NCBI RefSeq assembly: GCF_900141875.1
Contig: NZ_FQZE01000001.1
Coordinates: forward strand, 1 to 64,000
DNA: 64,000 nucleotides
DNA from: Tangfeifania diversioriginum
GTDB lineage: Bacteria > Bacteroidota > Bacteroidia > Bacteroidales > Prolixibacteraceae
Direction: 5' to 3'
The position numbers and the translations under genes are program-made. A model generated the notes under the pieces. The model made no database searches. It saw nothing but the letters and a program-made list of their open reading frames with translations, and was not told where the DNA came from. Position 1 is the stretch's first letter; every line of letters begins with the position of its first letter. Shown here in pieces: positions 15,616-25,416 of the stretch.

Positions 15616-16899
15616 TTAATTCAATGCAACATCATCATCGTCATCAACATAATCGAGTACACCTTGCACTACGTTTTTCAGCCAGGGAGAAATGCCGGAA
15701 TCTTTCTTCTTCCTTTTTGGTTTTCGCTTTTTCTCCTTTGGCAGCGGATCAACTTTTTCGAGCGTCATTTTCATGAGGCCCAGTGCGGTATAGAAATCAG
15801 GCTTTTCAATAATTTCAGCTTTTGAAGAGGCACGAACAACGGAGAAAGCCAACCTGGTATCCATTCCGGTGCGGAATTTAACCAGCGAGATCAGGTTATT
15901 CAGCGAGGCAGTTCCGCCCGCAAGGACAATTCCGGAGCCCAGTTGTTCGGCAATACCCGATTTTTCAACCTGGTAGAAAGCACTGTCGATAATCTCTTCC
16001 ATGCGTGCCTGAATAATAAAAGCCAGGCTTTTAAATGAAATCTCTTTAGGTTCCCATCCGCTGTGACCGGGAATAGTAACCACTTTCTGTTCGTCGGCAA
16101 AATCGCCAAGTGCCTGTCCGTACTGAGTTTTCAGTTGCTCTGCCCATTTCGGGAGAATTGAACAACCTTCTTTAATATCGTTGGTCACCACATCTCCGGC
16201 AAATGGAATAACTGCGGTGTGAATCATTGTTCCCTCGTTAAAAACAGCCAGCTTGGTGGTTCCGGCACCCATATCGAGCAAAATAGTGCCCAGTTCTTTT
16301 TCGTCTTCTGTTAAAACGGCTTCGCTTGTTGCCATTGGCGATAACACAACTTCCCCCAGTTCAACTCCAACTTTATCGAGCACCCGCTCAAAATTGGTAA
16401 TGTGAATTTCGGGTACGGCTATTAATTTGTAAGTAGCTTCAATTTTCTGTCCGGTAATCCCCACGGGACTAAGTTCCACCGGCTCATTATCAATAACAAA
16501 CGACTGCGGTATAACATGAAGAAGTTTAAAATCCTTTTCCACCTTTAATTTTCCGGCTTCATTGAATAATTCATTTACATCGTTTTCAGTCACCACTCCG
16601 TCGCCCGAAGTCAGGCGGGTTCCTTTGTGTTCGTATATTTTCATGGGTTGCCCGGCATAGGCAATGTCAACCGTTTTGATTTTGCCCCCCACCTGGTCAA
16701 GCAAATCGTTTAACAGATATCTCAACGAAATGGTGGCTTCTTCGATATTAAAGACCACCCCGCGTTTTATGCCTTTTGAAGGAAAGCTTGAAGCGCCCAG
16801 AATTTCCATCCTCCCTTCGCTGTCTTTTTGTCCGGCAAGAGCAGTCATTTTTGATGTGCCGATATCAACAACAACCGAATAATTGATTTTTGAAGCCAT
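15616..16899 (-). CDS. ftsA: Cell division actin-like ATPase FtsA
   Basis: The 427-residue actin-family protein anchors FtsZ to the inner membrane. The phosphate-1 motif VVVDIGTSKMTAL is at the N-terminus, phosphate-2 LLDMGAGTTKLAVF lies at about residue 208, and the adenosine motif GIVLAGGTASL at about 330. A basic stretch (KEKKRKPKRKKK) leads to the C-terminal amphipathic segment SPWLKNVVQGVLDYVDDDDD, the expected membrane-targeting helix. The 2-base gap to ftsQ and 11-base gap to ftsZ show tight co-transcription. Confidence 0.93.
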   Translation of the reverse strand: MASKINYSVVVDIGTSKMTALAGQKDSEGRMEILGASSFPSKGIKRGVVFNIEEATISLRYLLNDLLDQVGGKIKTVDIAYAGQPMKIYEHKGTRLTSGDGVVTENDVNELFNEAGKLKVEKDFKLLHVIPQSFVIDNEPVELSPVGITGQKIEATYKLIAVPEIHITNFERVLDKVGVELGEVVLSPMATSEAVLTEDEKELGTILLDMGAGTTKLAVFNEGTMIHTAVIPFAGDVVTNDIKEGCSILPKWAEQLKTQYGQALGDFADEQKVVTIPGHSGWEPKEISFKSLAFIIQARMEEIIDSAFYQVEKSGIAEQLGSGIVLAGGTASLNNLISLVKFRTGMDTRLAFSVVRASSKAEIIEKPDFYTALGLMKMTLEKVDPLPKEKKRKPKRKKKDSGISPWLKNVVQGVLDYVDDDDDVALN

Positions 16900-16900
16900 A

Positions 16901-17650
16901 TTATCTTTTTTTTGCGATTACCTGATTTTTGTATTTTACACTTAATTTTTGGTACATATTCCAATTGTTCCCGGCCATTATCTGCTGATAAAAAGCTTTC
17001 ATATTGCGCAGCTTCTGCGGATAATCTTCAAGCGAGCCCATTTCAATTATGTGGTCTCCAACGAGTGGAGTCAGCAAAACATCGCCGTTTTGCTCCACAT
17101 GCACCTGTTCCACCTGCGCCTTCCAAAAGGGATTTTCTTCGATGAACAACACAAACGGGAGCAGCTGCGTTTTGGCAAACTGTTCAGAAAAATACCCGGT
17201 GGCAACCAAAACATTGGCCGTATAATTGGCCGAAGTAGGAATTACCTCGCCATTGCGGTCGAGATAATACCTTCCTTCTGATGACATAATCCGTACTACT
17301 GGTTCCCTGTGCTTAATTTTAACACCTAATGTACCACGATAACCCACGCTGTCTTTCGTGATTACCTTATAAATTTCAGCCTTTTGAATGGCCTGATGTT
17401 TTTCCACCGCTCTTTCGAGGGAATCGGCATTTATAAGCTGCAGGTTCTTGCCAACAAGCTGGTCATCGGCCGACCTGACCAACCGGGTAATTTCGTCTTT
17501 ACTTATTTTTATGAGCTCATTTTCCTGTAATTCAATTTCAATATTGCCACAGGTTACGTCCTTTGTTTCTCTTGCAGAAAAGGACAATGTAACCACCAAA
17601 AAGGCGATTAGCACAAGGGAACCTGTCAGTTTTAATAACTTACGCAACAT
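16901..17650 (-). CDS. ftsQ: Cell division protein FtsQ/DivIB
   Basis: This bitopic membrane protein has a short basic N-terminus, one membrane helix (LLKLTGSLVLIAFLVVTLSF) and a periplasmic POTRA/FtsQ domain. Recognisable is VKIKHREPVVRIMSSEGRYYLDRNGEVIP, the conserved FtsQ block. The start at MLRKLLKLTG gives an 11-base overlap with murC; an upstream ATG at 17674 would add eight residues. It links the Z-ring to the FtsWI synthase. Sequence conservation is low, as usual for this family, but position between murC and ftsA is diagnostic. Confidence 0.85.
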   Translation of the reverse strand: MLRKLLKLTGSLVLIAFLVVTLSFSARETKDVTCGNIEIELQENELIKISKDEITRLVRSADDQLVGKNLQLINADSLERAVEKHQAIQKAEIYKVITKDSVGYRGTLGVKIKHREPVVRIMSSEGRYYLDRNGEVIPTSANYTANVLVATGYFSEQFAKTQLLPFVLFIEENPFWKAQVEQVHVEQNGDVLLTPLVGDHIIEMGSLEDYPQKLRNMKAFYQQIMAGNNWNMYQKLSVKYKNQVIAKKR

Positions 17651-19034
17651 TCTGTTTATTTTTAAGCACTTCAATTATTTGTGGCCCGATTCCGTCAATA
17701 TTTCCGGCCCCCATTGTAAGCACCACATCGGTTTCTCTTTCGGCAAGAAGTTGAGCCACATCTTCCTTCTCTGCCATAATTTTATTTTCATTCTTCATCT
17801 TTTCAAAAATTATCGCTGAACTCACCCCTTCTATTGGTTCTTCGCGGGCCGGGTAAATGGAAACCAGGATTGTTTCGTCCAGCAAATCAAGACTGGCTGC
17901 AAACTCAGCTGAAAAATCGCGGGTGCGTGAGTAAAGGTGCGGCTGAAAAATGCCGGTGATTTTCCGGCTGGGGTACAATGCTTTTACCGAAGAAATAACC
18001 GCTTTTAGCTCAGCCGGATGGTGCGCGTAGTCATCGATGTAAATCTGGCTGTCGCTTTTGTAACGCACATCGAAACGACGCAACACTCCCTGGTAATCTT
18101 CCAGCCCGCTTTTAATTTCGTCGGCCGAAACACCTGCCAAAAAGGCCAGTGCTGCAGCTGCCACAGCGTTTTCCACATTTATCAATCCGGGATAATTGAG
18201 CCTGCAGTTGGCAATTATCCCTTCCGGAGTTTTCAAATCGAACTGGTAAAAACCACCTTCGCTGCTCAATTTTAAATTCACCGCACTGAAATCCGCATTT
18301 TCTTTTAATGCATAAGAAAACACCCGGGCTGATGTTTTTTGCGTATTCAGCTCAACTCCTTTTTTCAGTAATAATTTCCCGCCCAGTTTTATCTGTGAAA
18401 TGAACTTTTCAAACGACTCTACAATTTTTTCCTTTTCCCCGTAAATATCGAGGTGGTCGGCGTCGAGTGACGTGACCAGGGCCAGCAATGGCTGAAGGTG
18501 CAAAAACGAGCGGTCAAATTCGTCGGCTTCGGCAACAATCCATGGCGAATCCTCATTGGGCAGCAATAAATTACTTCCGAAATTTTTGGAAATTCCGCCC
18601 AAAAATGCACCGCATCCTGCTTTTGTTTTGTCAAGAATGTTGGCCGTCATTGTGCTCACGGTTGTTTTCCCGTGGGTGCCGGCTACTGCAATTCCGTTCT
18701 TCTCGTTACAAATCAAACCCAGTACTTTGGCACGTTTCAGCAAACCAATCGGTTTTCCCCTGAACCATGAGAGTTCGCTGTGTTCGTCGGGAAGTGCGGG
18801 AGTAAAAACAGCGAGTGTTTCACCCGGATTCCATCTGGAGGGAATATTCCGGATATCATCATCGTAATGCACATCAATTCCCTCTTGCTGAAGAGCATCG
18901 GTAAGCGCGGTTTGTGTGCGGTCGTAGCCCGCCACATTCCGCCCGGTAAATTTAAAATACCGGGCCAGGGCACTCATCCCAATCCCCCCGATACCGAGGA
19001 AATACACATTCTTTATGTCTTGAAGGTAGCTCAT
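17640..19034 (-). CDS. murC: UDP-N-acetylmuramate-L-alanine ligase
   Basis: The 464-residue ATP-dependent Mur ligase adds L-alanine to UDP-MurNAc, the first peptide-stem step in the cytoplasm. Visible are the N-terminal Rossmann motif FLGIGGIGMSALA, the ATP loop VAGTHGKTTVSTM, the central EADEFDRSFLHL and LDADHLDIY segments, and YIDDYAHHPAELKAVI in the C-terminal domain. It overlaps murG by 4 bases and ftsQ by 11. Confidence 0.95.
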   Translation of the reverse strand: MSYLQDIKNVYFLGIGGIGMSALARYFKFTGRNVAGYDRTQTALTDALQQEGIDVHYDDDIRNIPSRWNPGETLAVFTPALPDEHSELSWFRGKPIGLLKRAKVLGLICNEKNGIAVAGTHGKTTVSTMTANILDKTKAGCGAFLGGISKNFGSNLLLPNEDSPWIVAEADEFDRSFLHLQPLLALVTSLDADHLDIYGEKEKIVESFEKFISQIKLGGKLLLKKGVELNTQKTSARVFSYALKENADFSAVNLKLSSEGGFYQFDLKTPEGIIANCRLNYPGLINVENAVAAAALAFLAGVSADEIKSGLEDYQGVLRRFDVRYKSDSQIYIDDYAHHPAELKAVISSVKALYPSRKITGIFQPHLYSRTRDFSAEFAASLDLLDETILVSIYPAREEPIEGVSSAIIFEKMKNENKIMAEKEDVAQLLAERETDVVLTMGAGNIDGIGPQIIEVLKNKQNVA

Positions 19035-20134
19035 CGTTTCAATAGTTTTTCTGCTTCATCAACAATATGACGGGTTGCATCGGGTTTTGCCAGTTTTTTT
19101 ATTTCTAACGACAGCCGGCTGCACTCCTCTGGGTTGTTAATCAACCGGATGGCTTCGGGCAGCAATTGTTCGTCAATTTTATGATCAGGAATCATTATGG
19201 CCGCATTTTTTTCGGCCAATGCCATTGCATTTTTGGTTTGATGATCTTCTGCCACGTTGGGCGATGGCACCAATATGGATGGTTTGCCCACCAGGCAAAG
19301 CTCCGAAATAGTTCCGGCCCCTGCCCTCGAAATAACCACTCCGGAAGCGGCATACGCCAAATCCATTCTTGAAAGAAATTCATGAATGTGCAAATTATCC
19401 GGTGTGGCATCTTTCATCTTTTCCGTGATTTCGCAATAGTAGATGGAACCGGTTTGCCAGATGAACTGCACCCCTGATTTGGCCATGACTTCCACATTTT
19501 TCAGCATGGCATTATTTATGGAACGTGCCCCGAGGCTGCCTCCGATAACCAAAACCACTTTATCTTCTTCCTTCAATCCGAAAAAAGAAAGTGCCTCTTT
19601 CCGATCATCAATTTTCTTAAGCAGGTTTTCACGCACCGGATTGCCTGTAAACACAATTTGTTCTGCCGGAAAATAGCGTTCCATTTTATCGTATGCCACA
19701 CAAATTGCCCCGGCTTTTTTGCCCAGCAGCCGGTTGGTTATTCCGGCATAGGAATTTTGTTCCTGAATGAGTGTGAGAATTTGCTTTTTTGCAGCAGCCC
19801 TCAAAAGCGGGCCACTGGCAAAACCGCCCACCCCGATTGCAATTTGTGGGTTAAATTCGTTTATAATTTTTTTGGCCAGGCGGTTGCTTTTCAACAGACT
19901 GGTCACAAATTTCAGCATCTTCAATCCCGGTTTGCGGGGAAACCCCATTACCGGCAGACCGATGATTTTATATCCTGCAGCAGGCACGCGTTCCATTTCC
20001 ATGCGGCCTAAAGCGCCCACAAACAAAATTTCAGCATCCGGAAAACGGTTGCCGATTTCGCCTGCAATGGCCAGGGCAGGGAAAATGTGCCCGCCGGTAC
20101 CACCACCACTTATTATTACGCGTTCAATCTTCAT
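19031..20134 (-). CDS. murG: UDP-GlcNAc--lipid I GlcNAc transferase
   Basis: This GT-B glycosyltransferase turns lipid I into lipid II at the inner face of the membrane. The N-terminal glycine loop ISGGGTGGHIFPALA, the second G-loop GVGGFASGPLL and the donor-binding VVISRAGAGTISEL plus PSPNVAEDHQTKNA are present. The start is set at MKIERVIISGGGTGGH, giving 367 residues and an 11-base overlap with ftsW. The frame extends 14 residues upstream without conservation. Confidence 0.95.
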   Translation of the reverse strand: MKIERVIISGGGTGGHIFPALAIAGEIGNRFPDAEILFVGALGRMEMERVPAAGYKIIGLPVMGFPRKPGLKMLKFVTSLLKSNRLAKKIINEFNPQIAIGVGGFASGPLLRAAAKKQILTLIQEQNSYAGITNRLLGKKAGAICVAYDKMERYFPAEQIVFTGNPVRENLLKKIDDRKEALSFFGLKEEDKVVLVIGGSLGARSINNAMLKNVEVMAKSGVQFIWQTGSIYYCEITEKMKDATPDNLHIHEFLSRMDLAYAASGVVISRAGAGTISELCLVGKPSILVPSPNVAEDHQTKNAMALAEKNAAIMIPDHKIDEQLLPEAIRLINNPEECSRLSLEIKKLAKPDATRHIVDEAEKLLKR

Positions 20135-21344
20135 TCTTTTTTTCTTGTCCCATTTCATAATCCTCGTCGGGTACATTTACCTGCACAGCAGGCTTTTCAA
20201 TTTTGCGATTTACCTGATTCTGGTAACTCACACTTAATATACACCCGAAAGCCACCGAGGTAAATAGCAACGATGTGCCACCGAGGCTCACCCACGGCAA
20301 CGGTTGCCCGGTAACCGGCAGCACGCCTGTTGAGACCCCGATGTTTATCATGGCCTGGAAAACCAGCACCAATGATAATCCAGTTACCAAGAATGCAGGG
20401 AAGGTCCGGGTAGCCCGTCGCACAATAACCACACTCCTGAAAAAGAAAACGAGGTACAGAAACATCACTATTGTACTGACAATCAATCCGTACTCTTCAA
20501 CAATAATGGCAAAAATAAAATCGTTATAAGCTGCCGCCATGTAATTACTCACATCCGAATGTCCCGGTCCTTTTCCCAACAGCCCGCCCTCATAAATGGC
20601 GAGTTTGGCGTAATCGGCCTGTGTAATTCCTTTTTCTGCATCGGGGTCTCCAAAAACAAACCTGTCGATACGCCCTTTTACAGTATGTACCCTTGCCGGG
20701 GCACCGGGGAACTGATCGGCCAGGAAATAAATTCCCACCACCAACACAATTCCGGTTCCTATAACCAAAAACAAATATTTAAAAGGAATACGTCCCACAA
20801 ACATCATGGCAAAAATGGCAGCAAAAAGCAAGGCTGCGGTTGAAAAATCGGATACGAAAATCATTCCGCAAACAAGTACAGAGTGAATTATTATTTTCAG
20901 AAATGCTTTTTTAAGATCACCTTTGGTTTTCTGATTTTTGGCCAGCACTTTTGCGGTGTACATTATCAAAGCAATTTTCGCCAGTTCAGCCGGTTGAAAA
21001 GAGATGAATCCCAAATCGAGAGTACGGCCACTGCCTTCGAGCATTCCTGCAAAATTAAGCACAACTGTGGTAAGCAGAAGTCCAATGCTCAGGTAAATCA
21101 GCAGATTGGCGACGATGGAATATATTTTAACCGACAGGAAATTGACCATTACCAGCATTAGCCCTAACCCGGCCCCAATAAAAAACAGCTGCCGCACCAG
21201 AAAATACAACGTATTCCCCCCAGCCTGGCGGTAAGCCAATGCACCAGTGGAGCTGTAAACGATTAACAGCGACAACAGCGACAACAGCAAAAGCAAAACC
21301 CAGATAACACGATCGCCCTTGAATATTTTCGATTGTGCAACCAT
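20124..21344 (-). CDS. ftsW: SEDS peptidoglycan glycosyltransferase FtsW
   Basis: The 406-residue polytopic protein has about ten membrane helices. SEDS-family signatures are FQPAELAKIALIMY (with the catalytic-region acidic residue), the large extracellular loop with GPGHSDVSNYMAAAYNDFIFAIIVEEYG, and the C-terminal TGQPLPWVSLGGTSLLFTSVAFG. It polymerises lipid II at the septum with FtsI. It lies six bases after murD and overlaps murG. Confidence 0.94.
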   Translation of the reverse strand: MVAQSKIFKGDRVIWVLLLLLSLLSLLIVYSSTGALAYRQAGGNTLYFLVRQLFFIGAGLGLMLVMVNFLSVKIYSIVANLLIYLSIGLLLTTVVLNFAGMLEGSGRTLDLGFISFQPAELAKIALIMYTAKVLAKNQKTKGDLKKAFLKIIIHSVLVCGMIFVSDFSTAALLFAAIFAMMFVGRIPFKYLFLVIGTGIVLVVGIYFLADQFPGAPARVHTVKGRIDRFVFGDPDAEKGITQADYAKLAIYEGGLLGKGPGHSDVSNYMAAAYNDFIFAIIVEEYGLIVSTIVMFLYLVFFFRSVVIVRRATRTFPAFLVTGLSLVLVFQAMINIGVSTGVLPVTGQPLPWVSLGGTSLLFTSVAFGCILSVSYQNQVNRKIEKPAVQVNVPDEDYEMGQEKKNED

Positions 21345-21350
21345 ACTTTT

Positions 21351-22688
21351 TTACAAATTTCTTACTTCGTTTTTAAACTGTTCGCCACGGTCTTCATAGT
21401 TTTCAAACAAATCGAAACTGGCACAGGCGGGCGACAACAAAACGGTGTCGCCATTGCGGGCAAGGTAGTAGGCTGCCTTAACAGCTTCTTCCATACTCGC
21501 TGCATCCACCACATTTTTTGCAATGCCGTCAAAAGCCGCATGCAATTTTGAGTTGTCTTTTCCCAGACAAACAATGGCTTTTACTTTTTCTTTTACCAGC
21601 GCGTGCAACATACTGTAATCGTTGCCTTTGTCGATTCCTCCCGCAATCCATACAATGGGTTGCCGGATACTTTCCAGCGCGTACCAGGTGGAATTCACAT
21701 TGGTGGCCTTGGAATCATTTACAAACTCAATTCCGTGCACTTTTAAAAAGTGCTCCAGGCGGTGTTCCACTCCCTTAAAATCGGAGAGGCTTTCCCTGAG
21801 CTGGTCGTTGCGGATTTCCAAAACCATGCTGGCAATACCTGCTGCCATGGAATTGTAAGTATTGTGTTTCCCCTGTAATGATAAATCCAGAATAGACATA
21901 CTGAATTGTTTTTGGTTAATATTAATAATCATCTTATTGTTTGCAATGCCTGCTCCCGGCGACTTTGGGTCTGAAACTCCAAAAGGAACCGCAACAGGTT
22001 TTATCTCTCGTTTTTTTATTTCTTTTTGAATGATTTCATCATCCGCACAAAAAATGAAATAATCGTTAGCGCGTTGATTTTGAATAATCCTGAATTTGGA
22101 ATCGGTGTAGTTTTGCATCGAGTTTCCGTACCGGTCGAGATGGTCGGGAGTAATATTCAGCAAAACAGCCACATCGGCCCTAAAATCGAACATTCCGTCG
22201 AGCTGAAAACTGCTGAGCTCAATCACATAAATATCATGCTGTTTTTCAGCTACCTGCCAGGCAAAACTTTGCCCCACGTTTCCGGCCAGCCCCACATTTA
22301 ACCCCGCATTTTTGAGAATGTGATAGGTAAGCAGTGTTGTTGTTGTTTTTCCATTGCTGCCGGTAATACAAATGGTTTTGGCATTCGTAAACCTTCCGGC
22401 AAACTCAATTTCAGAAATTACCGGAATCTGTCTGCTTTTCAATTTTTGAATGAGTGGGGCCGTTTCCGGTATCCCGGGACTTTTCACTACTGTTTCCGCC
22501 TCCAAAATCTTTGACTCGGAGTGCCTGCTTTCTTCAAAATCAATTTTTTTCTGTGAAAGAACGTTTTTATATTTCTCTTTAATTTTCCCCAGGTCGGAAA
22601 CAAAAACGGCATACCCCTTCTTTTGTGCGAGAATGGCTGAACCCACCCCGCTTTCACCAGCTCCGAGTATGACAATTTTGGTTTTCAA
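21351..22688 (-). CDS. murD: UDP-N-acetylmuramoylalanine--D-glutamate ligase
   Basis: The 445-residue Mur ligase adds D-glutamate to UDP-MurNAc-L-Ala. It has the N-terminal ILGAGESGVGSAILA nucleotide fold, the ATP loop ITGSNGKTTTTLL, the central YVIELSSFQLD and NITPDHLDRY motifs, and the C-terminal FVNDSKATN, the MurD-specific DSKATN. One base separates it from mraY. Confidence 0.95.
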   Translation of the reverse strand: MKTKIVILGAGESGVGSAILAQKKGYAVFVSDLGKIKEKYKNVLSQKKIDFEESRHSESKILEAETVVKSPGIPETAPLIQKLKSRQIPVISEIEFAGRFTNAKTICITGSNGKTTTTLLTYHILKNAGLNVGLAGNVGQSFAWQVAEKQHDIYVIELSSFQLDGMFDFRADVAVLLNITPDHLDRYGNSMQNYTDSKFRIIQNQRANDYFIFCADDEIIQKEIKKREIKPVAVPFGVSDPKSPGAGIANNKMIININQKQFSMSILDLSLQGKHNTYNSMAAGIASMVLEIRNDQLRESLSDFKGVEHRLEHFLKVHGIEFVNDSKATNVNSTWYALESIRQPIVWIAGGIDKGNDYSMLHALVKEKVKAIVCLGKDNSKLHAAFDGIAKNVVDAASMEEAVKAAYYLARNGDTVLLSPACASFDLFENYEDRGEQFKNEVRNL

Positions 22689-22689
22689 C

Positions 22690-23940
22690 TTACCTGATTT
22701 TTAATGTTACAATTGTTAAAACCGCCAACAGGATTCCTACAATCCAGAAGCGCGTTGTTATTTTCGATTCCGGTATTCCTTTTTTCTGGTAATGGTGATG
22801 AATAGGGCTCATCAATAACACCCGGCGTCCTTCGCCATATTTCTTTTTGGTATATTTAAACCACGACACTTGAATCACAACCGACAGATTTTCTATGAGA
22901 AAAATTCCACAAAGCAGCGGGATTAAAATTTCCTTGCGGATGATAACTGAAAAAACAGCCAGAATTCCACCGAGCGCCAAACTGCCTGTATCGCCCATGA
23001 ACACTTGCGCAGGAAACGAATTATACCACAAGAACCCAATTGTTGCCCCAATGAAAGCTGCAATAAATACGGTTAACTCGCCAATACTTGGTATGTACAT
23101 GATATTCAGGTAATCGGCATAAATGATATTACCACTCACATAAGCCAGCACACCAAGTGTAACGCCACTGATCGCCGATGTGCCGGCTGCCAGCCCGTCG
23201 ATGCCGTCAGTAAGATTGGCGGCATTGGAAACGGCAGTGATTATTAAAATAATGGCCACTGCGTAAATGACCCATTTCAGCCATGAACTCGCGTTGCCCG
23301 CAAATGCCACAAGCCACTGGTAATCAAACTCATTTCTTTTGAAAAACGGAATGGTTGTTTTGGTTGATTTCACATCTTCGGTTACAAATTTTGTAGAGCG
23401 CTCGCCCGTAACCGGATCTGTAATGACCTGTGTTAAATCCGTGCCACTGTCGCTCTGTACATGTTGGCGAACTTTAACTTCATCGCTCAGGAAAAGAGTG
23501 GCAGCCACAAAAAGCCCCAGGCTCACCTGCCCCAGAATTTTAAATTTCCCGGCCAGCCCTTCTTTATTTTTCAGGAATACTTTTATGTAGTCGTCGATAA
23601 AGCCAATGAGGCCGAGAAAAGCAGTAGTTATGAGCATCAGCAGGATGTAAATATTATCCAGCCGGGCAAAAAGCAATGTGGGGATAATTATGGCTGCAAG
23701 AATTATCAACCCGCCCATTGTGGGAGTCCCTTTCTTTTGCAGCTGTCCTTCGAGACCAAGATCGCGTACCTCTTCGCCAATTTGCTTGCGCTGCAACAGG
23801 CGAATCATTTTTTTACCAAAGGCAAGTGTAATCACCAGTGATAAAATAATGGCTGCCCCTGACCGAAAGGAGAGGTATGGAAACATCCCCAACCCGGGAA
23901 TATCGTGTTCAGCCAGTAATTCATATAAATAATAGAGCAT
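22690..23940 (-). CDS. mraY: Phospho-N-acetylmuramoyl-pentapeptide transferase
   Basis: The 416-residue membrane enzyme makes lipid I from UDP-MurNAc-pentapeptide and undecaprenyl phosphate. Family motifs are [44 protein letters not shown] and [13 protein letters not shown]. It is about 55 residues longer than the E. coli enzyme. The extra piece, near residues 155-215 (charged, with [20 protein letters not shown]), sits in a loop between membrane helices. Such an insertion is familiar from Bacteroidota MraY. Confidence 0.95.
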   Translation of the reverse strand: MLYYLYELLAEHDIPGLGMFPYLSFRSGAAIILSLVITLAFGKKMIRLLQRKQIGEEVRDLGLEGQLQKKGTPTMGGLIILAAIIIPTLLFARLDNIYILLMLITTAFLGLIGFIDDYIKVFLKNKEGLAGKFKILGQVSLGLFVAATLFLSDEVKVRQHVQSDSGTDLTQVITDPVTGERSTKFVTEDVKSTKTTIPFFKRNEFDYQWLVAFAGNASSWLKWVIYAVAIILIITAVSNAANLTDGIDGLAAGTSAISGVTLGVLAYVSGNIIYADYLNIMYIPSIGELTVFIAAFIGATIGFLWYNSFPAQVFMGDTGSLALGGILAVFSVIIRKEILIPLLCGIFLIENLSVVIQVSWFKYTKKKYGEGRRVLLMSPIHHHYQKKGIPESKITTRFWIVGILLAVLTIVTLKIR

Positions 23941-23952
23941 AGCTTTTTGCCT

Positions 23953-25416
23953 TTATTCGCTTATACCAAAACAATTTTTCAACTCCTCCACATCATCAAA
24001 ATGGTGCCGCACACCGTTAACTTCCTGGTAACTTTCGTGGCCTTTCCCGGCTACCAGAATTATATCACCGGGCTGTGCTATCAGCGTTGCTGTTTTTATT
24101 GCTTCCCTCCGGTTTTCAATAGAGATCACTTTGTTATTGTCGGCCGCCCCAATTCCCGTTTCCATATCGCGGATAATTTGCGCGGGATTTTCAGTGCGCG
24201 GGTTATCGGAAGTCAGGATTACCTTGTCGCTTCCGGCAATGGCTTCCTGTGTCATTTCGGGGCGCTTTGTTTTGTCGCGGTCGCCACCTGCACCAATCAC
24301 GGTAATTACCTGCTCGTTTCCCGAACGAATTCCCGAGATGGCCGTCAAAACATTCTTCAATGCATCGGGTGTGTGGGCATAATCCACTATCCCCATTTTT
24401 CCATCGTTGCTGCGAACAGTTTCAAAACGCCCTTTTACCGGCTCGAGGTTGCTGAGGTGTGTCAGTACTTCATCCTCATCCTGGTTCAGATTTACGGCAA
24501 CCGCAAAAACAGCCAGCAGGTTGGATGCATTGAATTTCCCCACAAATCGTGTCCACACTTCGCGGCCGGTTAGGTTGAGCATCATTCCGTTAAAATGGGT
24601 TTCAATCACTTTGCAGTGATAATCGGCCAGTGCCCGGTTGGAGTAGGTAATTACTTTGGCCTTTGTATTTTGCACCATCACCCGCCCGTTTTTATCGTCG
24701 ATGTTGGTAAGTGCAAACGCCGATTCAGTGAGATTATCGAAAAACTGCTTTTTGGCTTTAATGTAAGCCGCAAAAGTTTTATGGTAATCCAGATGATCGT
24801 GGGTGATATTGGTAAACACGCCGCCGGCAAATTCAATTCCTTCAATACGCTGTTGCTGCACCGCGTGCGAACTTACTTCCATAAAGCAATATTCGCAGCC
24901 GGCTTCAACCATTTGCGCCATTAGCTGCTGAATGCGCAACGCATCGGGTGTTGTATGCGTGGCAGTGTCTTCCTTATCGTCTATCATGTAGGAAATAGTG
25001 GAAATCAAACCGGAATTATGCCCCAGCTGTTTAAAAAGCCGGTAGAGCAAAGTAACAATGCTGGTTTTGCCGTTTGTTCCGGTAACACCCACAACTTTCA
25101 TTTTTTTTGAAGGAAAACCATAAAAAGCTGCGGCCAGCTTTCCCAAAACCAAACCGGAATTTTTTACTGAAACAAACGTAACACCGGCAGGTAATTCTTT
25201 CGGCAATTCTTCACAAAAAATTACTGCAGCGCCATTTTCAAGTGCGGCGGGAATAAACCGGTGCCCGTCGGCATGCAGTCCGCGCTGGGCTACAAACGCC
25301 GAATCTTTTTTAATTTTACGTGAATCGAATTCAACACTATCAATTTCACGGTCGGTTTTTCCGTGTACCTCCAAAAAATCAATATGTTCCAGTAATTTTC
25401 TTAAATTCATTTTCAT
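23953..25416 (-). CDS. murE: UDP-MurNAc-tripeptide synthetase (meso-DAP-adding)
   Basis: The 487-residue Mur ligase has the ATP loop VTGTNGKTSIVTLL, the THTTPDALRIQQ substrate block, MEVSSHAVQQQRIEG and NITHDHLDYH. The DNPR motif (LTSDNPRTENP) that recognises meso-diaminopimelate rather than lysine is present, so the cell wall should be the DAP type. It overlaps ftsI by 4 bases. The start may be the first or third codon (MKM). Confidence 0.94.
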   Translation of the reverse strand: MKMNLRKLLEHIDFLEVHGKTDREIDSVEFDSRKIKKDSAFVAQRGLHADGHRFIPAALENGAAVIFCEELPKELPAGVTFVSVKNSGLVLGKLAAAFYGFPSKKMKVVGVTGTNGKTSIVTLLYRLFKQLGHNSGLISTISYMIDDKEDTATHTTPDALRIQQLMAQMVEAGCEYCFMEVSSHAVQQQRIEGIEFAGGVFTNITHDHLDYHKTFAAYIKAKKQFFDNLTESAFALTNIDDKNGRVMVQNTKAKVITYSNRALADYHCKVIETHFNGMMLNLTGREVWTRFVGKFNASNLLAVFAVAVNLNQDEDEVLTHLSNLEPVKGRFETVRSNDGKMGIVDYAHTPDALKNVLTAISGIRSGNEQVITVIGAGGDRDKTKRPEMTQEAIAGSDKVILTSDNPRTENPAQIIRDMETGIGAADNNKVISIENRREAIKTATLIAQPGDIILVAGKGHESYQEVNGVRHHFDDVEELKNCFGISE

